The notes under the pieces were generated by a model that was not told where the DNA came from, did not search any database, and saw only the letters and a program-made list of their open reading frames with translations. Positions 60,655-64,000 of a stretch of 64,000 nucleotides of DNA are shown piece by piece (position 1 is the first letter of the stretch; each line of letters opens with the position of its first letter). This DNA comes from Tetragenococcus osmophilus (GTDB taxonomy: Bacteria; Bacillota; Bacilli; Lactobacillales; Enterococcaceae), in the NCBI RefSeq assembly GCF_003795125.1, contig NZ_CP027783.1:1612001-1676000 (forward strand). Direction: 5' to 3'. Made by a program: the position numbers and the translations under genes.

Positions 60655-61520
60655 ACGTCCATCTCCCGCTTTCTAGATAAGTACAGTTGAAGTACTGTCA
60701 CAATGGTTACAATGATGAAAAAGAGCACGCCTTTTGTTTGGGCATAACCTTGGCTATATTCTTGAAAGGCCGTGTTATAAATATTCATTGCTAACATCTC
60801 TGTCGAACCAAAAGGCCCTCCATTGGTTAAAGTTAAGTTCAAATCATAAAGACGAAAGGCGTTTGTTAACGTTAGAAATAGACTGATAGTAAAAGCAGGC
60901 GCAACAGTAGGGAACTTGATATACCAAAACATTTGCCAAGCATTTACCCCGTCCATTTTAGCTGAATCGATAACTGATTGGCTAATTGAAGTTAAAAAAG
61001 AAATATAAATTAACATGACATAACCACTCATTTGCCAAACAAAAACAATTACTAAGGCCCAAAAACCTGAAACGCTGGTGGCTAACCAATTGTCAAAAAA
61101 GCTAATACCTGTTGCGCTTCCTATGGCAGAAAAGGCTTGGATAAAAATAAATTGCCAAATAAATCCTAAAATAACGCCACCTATTAGATTAGGGATAAAA
61201 AAGGTTGTTCGTAAAAACGTAGCAAATTTTCCTTTAATACTGGTAACAAGTAGGCCAAAAGCTAAGCCGATAATATTAACTAAAAGAACAGAAATAATCG
61301 AGAACCAAAAAGTAATATTTATACTTTCTAAAAAGCGCTGATCACTAAACAATTCTTTGTAATTTGTTAAACCAATAAAAGACATTGTCAACCCATTAGA
61401 ATTGGTAAATGACGTGTAAATACCATAAATAAATGGTAGAACAATTACGAGTAGTAAAGTAATTAAAACAGGGGCTAAAAAAAGCCAATAGGTTTTTTTC
61501 ATGTTTTTGTAATGGTTCAT
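60651..61520 (-). CDS. Sugar ABC transporter permease, MalF-like
   Basis: 289 aa from the ATG at 61520, 8 nt after AGGAGA on the minus strand. Six membrane helices. The EAA loop is IDSAKMDGVNAWQMFWYIKFP (starts about residue 188). CUT1 family partner of the MalG-like permease. It lies 28 bp after the binding-protein gene. Uptake of an oligosaccharide is likely. Confidence 0.88.
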   Translation of the reverse strand: MNHYKNMKKTYWLFLAPVLITLLLVIVLPFIYGIYTSFTNSNGLTMSFIGLTNYKELFSDQRFLESINITFWFSIISVLLVNIIGLAFGLLVTSIKGKFATFLRTTFFIPNLIGGVILGFIWQFIFIQAFSAIGSATGISFFDNWLATSVSGFWALVIVFVWQMSGYVMLIYISFLTSISQSVIDSAKMDGVNAWQMFWYIKFPTVAPAFTISLFLTLTNAFRLYDLNLTLTNGGPFGSTEMLAMNIYNTAFQEYSQGYAQTKGVLFFIIVTIVTVLQLYLSRKREMDV

Positions 61521-61548
61521 AAGAATCATCTCCTGCAAAATGTTATGA

Positions 61549-62850
61549 CTAATCGACGGTTTGGACTTTTCTCATTTGTGCAAAGTCTGCGGAAGTTCGT
61601 TGGGTGAATTCTTCCCAACTAAGCTGTCCTGCTAAATATTTTTGAAAATTAGGTGCTAAGGAAGCTCGTAAAAATCCGTAAGGTTCTTGCTTATAAGTCA
61701 TAGGCGCAGCTTTATCGTCTAAAACTTCTTGATATAGTTGTCGAGAAACTGGAGCAGAAATTTCGTCTATATCTACGTCTTTTGTAGGAGGGACTAATTG
61801 AAATTCATCTGCAATAATTTTCTTTCCTTGTTCACTCGTATATAAAAACTCCAAGAAGTCGATAGCAGCTTGAACTTCTGGGTCACTCTTTGTTTTATTA
61901 ATACCAATGACCCAGTTCGAACCAGCAACATTTCTTCCTGGCAAATCATCATCAGCAAAAACAGGCAAGAGGCCTAATTTTTCCTGCACAAATGAAGGAT
62001 CCATATCATCGAGCGCTGGTACAATCCAATTTCCTTGATGGATCATAGCTACCTCGTCATTAAAAAATAAGTCTTCTACCGAATGCGGATGAGTCATGGT
62101 AACCACGGGTTGGACGGTATGTTGATTGATTAAATCTGTATATTCTTTCATACGATCGCCATTTTCCCAATTTAGTTCTGTAGCGTTAAAAGCTGCGTTA
62201 TTATCATCATCAAATTCAGAAGCAGCAAAGTTAGCGAAGAAATGATTGGCGACGTTTTCATCTTCTCCTTCGTAAGCAAATACTTCAGTGATACCGAGTT
62301 CTTCTTTTTTATCATCTAGAGTCTCCACAGCTTTTTGGAAGTCAGCGAAACTTTGGATTTCATTCGCCTCAATACCCGCTTTTGCAAAAATTTCACGATT
62401 ATACATAAAGCCAAATCCTTCAATTCCCATAGGTAATGCTAAAATTTGGTCATTCAATGTACCAGCGCCTAACAGTTGAGGCAACATTTCTTTGGTTAGT
62501 TTACGATCATTCATTTCAAGCAGGTAATCTTTATAAAAATCGATATCAGGTAAACCGCCTAGCATCATCATTGTGGGAGCATTTCCTGAAGTGAATTTCG
62601 ATAATAAGGCTGCCCCGCCATCTCTAGAGGTAACGGTGGTAATAGTGACTTCAACCTCAGGATTTTCTTTTTCAAAAGCTTCTCCAGCATTACGTAATCC
62701 ATCAGCAATTTCGGACTTTTGGTTGAAAAATTCTATCTCTGTTTTTTGCTCTTTATTTGAATTATTAAAAAAACTGAAACCGCTTAAAAGCAAAAAAGTA
62801 ATACTGATAAGTATGCTTAACAGAACTTTTTTTCTATGCTTCATACTCAT
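61549..62850 (-). CDS. Extracellular sugar-binding protein lacking the lipobox cysteine
   Basis: 433 aa from the ATG at 62850 (AAGGGTGG upstream; ATG 62844 is an alternative). A basic start and hydrophobic signal (KKVLLSILISITFLLLSGFS) end where a lipobox LSGC is expected, but the codon is TTC (Phe) rather than TGC (Cys). The mature part is a family 1 solute-binding protein: AGEAFEKENPEVEVTI, MMMLGGLPDIDFYKDY and VAGSNWVIGINKTKSDPE. Without lipidation it may stay as an uncleaved membrane anchor or be released. It heads the ABC operon. Confidence 0.85.
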   Translation of the reverse strand: MSMKHRKKVLLSILISITFLLLSGFSFFNNSNKEQKTEIEFFNQKSEIADGLRNAGEAFEKENPEVEVTITTVTSRDGGAALLSKFTSGNAPTMMMLGGLPDIDFYKDYLLEMNDRKLTKEMLPQLLGAGTLNDQILALPMGIEGFGFMYNREIFAKAGIEANEIQSFADFQKAVETLDDKKEELGITEVFAYEGEDENVANHFFANFAASEFDDDNNAAFNATELNWENGDRMKEYTDLINQHTVQPVVTMTHPHSVEDLFFNDEVAMIHQGNWIVPALDDMDPSFVQEKLGLLPVFADDDLPGRNVAGSNWVIGINKTKSDPEVQAAIDFLEFLYTSEQGKKIIADEFQLVPPTKDVDIDEISAPVSRQLYQEVLDDKAAPMTYKQEPYGFLRASLAPNFQKYLAGQLSWEEFTQRTSADFAQMRKVQTVD

Positions 62851-63194
62851 TTCCACCCTTTCTGACTCTAAATTTATAAACAAAGACAAACTTTTTGAGA
62901 TTTTGATGAGGATAAAATAATAAATTCTATATTTTCATTTTAATCTATGTTTGAATATAGCGTTAATGAATGCGCTTAACTCATAAAAGAAAATAACATA
63001 TAAGTTTTAAAAAAGCTATTAAAACAGTTTATTATAAAACATTAATTTTTTTATTAAGAGATTATTAATAATGAAGGGCTAATAGTGTGGTAATTAAAAG
63101 TATGAAGAGGTCAAAGCTTGTTAAAGCAAGTATCTAGTTTCTTTTAATAATTCGTGATAAAATATGGAGAGATTTTAGAAGAAGGGGAAAATAA
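62851..63194. other. 344-bp divergent intergenic region (ABC operon/tsaB)
   Basis: AT-rich, without a gene. TGAATGCGCTTAAC at 62967-62980 lies within arms GTTAA/TTAAC (62962-62980) and resembles a degenerate cre or LacI-type operator for the sugar operon. The tsaB ribosome site (GAAGGGG) ends the region. Promoters could not be assigned with confidence. Confidence 0.35.
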
Positions 63195-63911
63195 ATGAAC
63201 GTACTTGCAATAGACACCTCTAACCAAACAATGGCTGTAGCCATTACACAAGATCAGATGATTTTAGGTCAAATACAAACAATGGTGAATAAAACCCATA
63301 GTAAAACATTAATGCCCGCCATTGATACCTTGATGAATAATGTGGGTCTATTGCCTAGAGATATAGATCGTGTTGCAGTGGCTCAAGGACCGGGTTCTTA
63401 TACAGGTTTGCGTATTGGTGTAACTACAGCTAAAACGTTGGCAGACACCTTACCAGCTGAATTGGTTGGTATTTCTAGTTTAAAAGTTATTGCGGCTAAT
63501 TGTATAAATGAAAGTGATTGGATTGTTCCGCTTTTTGATGCTCGTCGAAAAAACGTCTACGCTGGTATTTATCAATGGCAAAATCACGAATTAGTCAATG
63601 TGTTAGCAGATCAGCATCTTTCATTTGCAGAACTATCGACTTATTTAAAGGGACATTCTTGTTGTTTTGTTGGAGCAGATGTTCAAAAGTTTCGAGCAAC
63701 AATTGAAGAAGAGCTACCATTAGCAAGAATAAACTCCATAGCTCAATGGAACTATCCTAGTGGCGTAGTTCTTAGCCAGTTAGCTCAAACAAAAGATCCT
63801 GTAGAAAATGTTCATCAATTTTTACCTAATTATTTGAAACGAGTAGAAGCTGAAGAGAAATGGTTACAAACCCACCAAAATGGAGCGAAAGACTATGTTG
63901 AAAAGATTTAG
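63195..63911 (+). CDS. tsaB: tRNA threonylcarbamoyladenosine biosynthesis protein TsaB
   Basis: 238 aa, ASKHA fold. LAIDTSNQTMAVAI opens the protein, THSKTLMPAID matches the TsaD-like helix, and VAQGPGSYTGLRIGVTTAKTLA (about residues 65-86) is the family signature. It supports TsaD in making t6A in tRNA. The rimI gene overlaps it by 17 bp, the standard Firmicute order tsaB-rimI-tsaD. Standard length. Confidence 0.95.
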   Translation: MNVLAIDTSNQTMAVAITQDQMILGQIQTMVNKTHSKTLMPAIDTLMNNVGLLPRDIDRVAVAQGPGSYTGLRIGVTTAKTLADTLPAELVGISSLKVIAANCINESDWIVPLFDARRKNVYAGIYQWQNHELVNVLADQHLSFAELSTYLKGHSCCFVGADVQKFRATIEEELPLARINSIAQWNYPSGVVLSQLAQTKDPVENVHQFLPNYLKRVEAEEKWLQTHQNGAKDYVEKI

Positions 63912-64000
63912 ATCTGCTTTTTCTGCTTTTCATCACAAAGAGCATTATATTAGTCACGAGCAAGAAATTGCGGGTAAAAAGTATGTCATACGTGAAATAT
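63895..64000 (+). CDS. rimI: Ribosomal-protein-alanine acetyltransferase RimI, N-terminal fragment
   Basis: Partial: 35 codons from ATG 63895 to the window edge, reading MLKRFRSAFSAFHHKEHY and ending KKYVIRE. GGAGCGAAAG lies upstream inside tsaB, and the frame stays open. The gene directly after tsaB is normally rimI, and the VIRE strand fits the start of its GNAT domain. Identification rests mostly on position. Confidence 0.65.
   Translation, partial: MLKRFRSAFSAFHHKEHYISHEQEIAGKKYVIREI

Overview
The window is AT-rich Gram-positive DNA of the order Lactobacillales, most likely Enterococcaceae. The reasons are a fused acetyl-CoA acetyltransferase/HMG-CoA reductase (mvaE) divergent from mvaS, an FMN riboswitch in front of ribU, DUF3042, an Apf-type wall protein, and gene orders shared with Enterococcus and Bacillus (ypbB-recQ-LysM-cmk-rpsA-der-hup; ypiA-ypiB; rpmG/fthC-rhomboid-yqgQ-glk). 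An EctB-like aminotransferase and several carbonyl reductases would fit a salt-tolerant genus such as Tetragenococcus; that genus call is inference. No rRNA, tRNA, insertion sequence, prophage or CRISPR array was seen.

Region 1 (1-19.6 kb) is accessory. It starts with a Crp/Fnr-type regulator and a two-domain autolysin. A Mga/BglG-type regulator then stands divergent from a PTS EIIBC gene paired with a fumarase/aspartase-superfamily lyase. Next a DeoR regulator stands divergent from a mannose-6-phosphate isomerase, 6-phospho-3-hexuloisomerase and 3-hexulose-6-phosphate synthase operon. A 10 kb carbonyl-metabolism island follows: three aldo/keto reductases, one intact and one nonsense-interrupted short-chain dehydrogenase, an EctB-like aminotransferase, two cyclophilin-like proteins, a RibD-C/DHFR-like gene with a stop at codon 2, a PQQ-type sugar dehydrogenase lipoprotein, a DUF2255 protein and a MerR regulator. 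Two promoters in the island have the 19-bp spacer and dyad typical of MerR control.

Region 2 (19.6-51 kb) is mostly core genome: the mevalonate pair; a nucleoid-associated protein next to an array of four phased palindromes; a membrane lysozyme-like protein; a DUF368 (PopT) protein; dnaG-rpoD; azlCD; cvfB; fur; xerD-scpA-scpB-rluB; a second palindrome array; FMN riboswitch-ribU; ypbB-recQ; a LysM protein; cmk; rpsA; der; hup; a stress-type SDR; a degenerate AroB-like protein with ypiA and ypiB; a MazG-like protein and cca.

Region 3 (51-64 kb) holds a conserved unknown, a DNA/RNA nuclease, a long AT-rich gap with a 54-bp near-perfect palindrome, a LysM/Apf wall protein, rpmG, fthC, a rhomboid protease, yqgQ, glk, a cysteine-less rhodanese-fold protein, DUF3042, galE-galT, a sugar ABC transporter operon whose binding protein lacks the lipobox cysteine, tsaB and the start of rimI.

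The strongest leads are the PTS-lyase pair as a possible new sugar-conjugate pathway, the two arrays of palindromes at about 41-bp spacing, the hexulose-phosphate operon beside a MerR-controlled carbonyl island that is losing genes, and the AroB-like pseudoenzyme.
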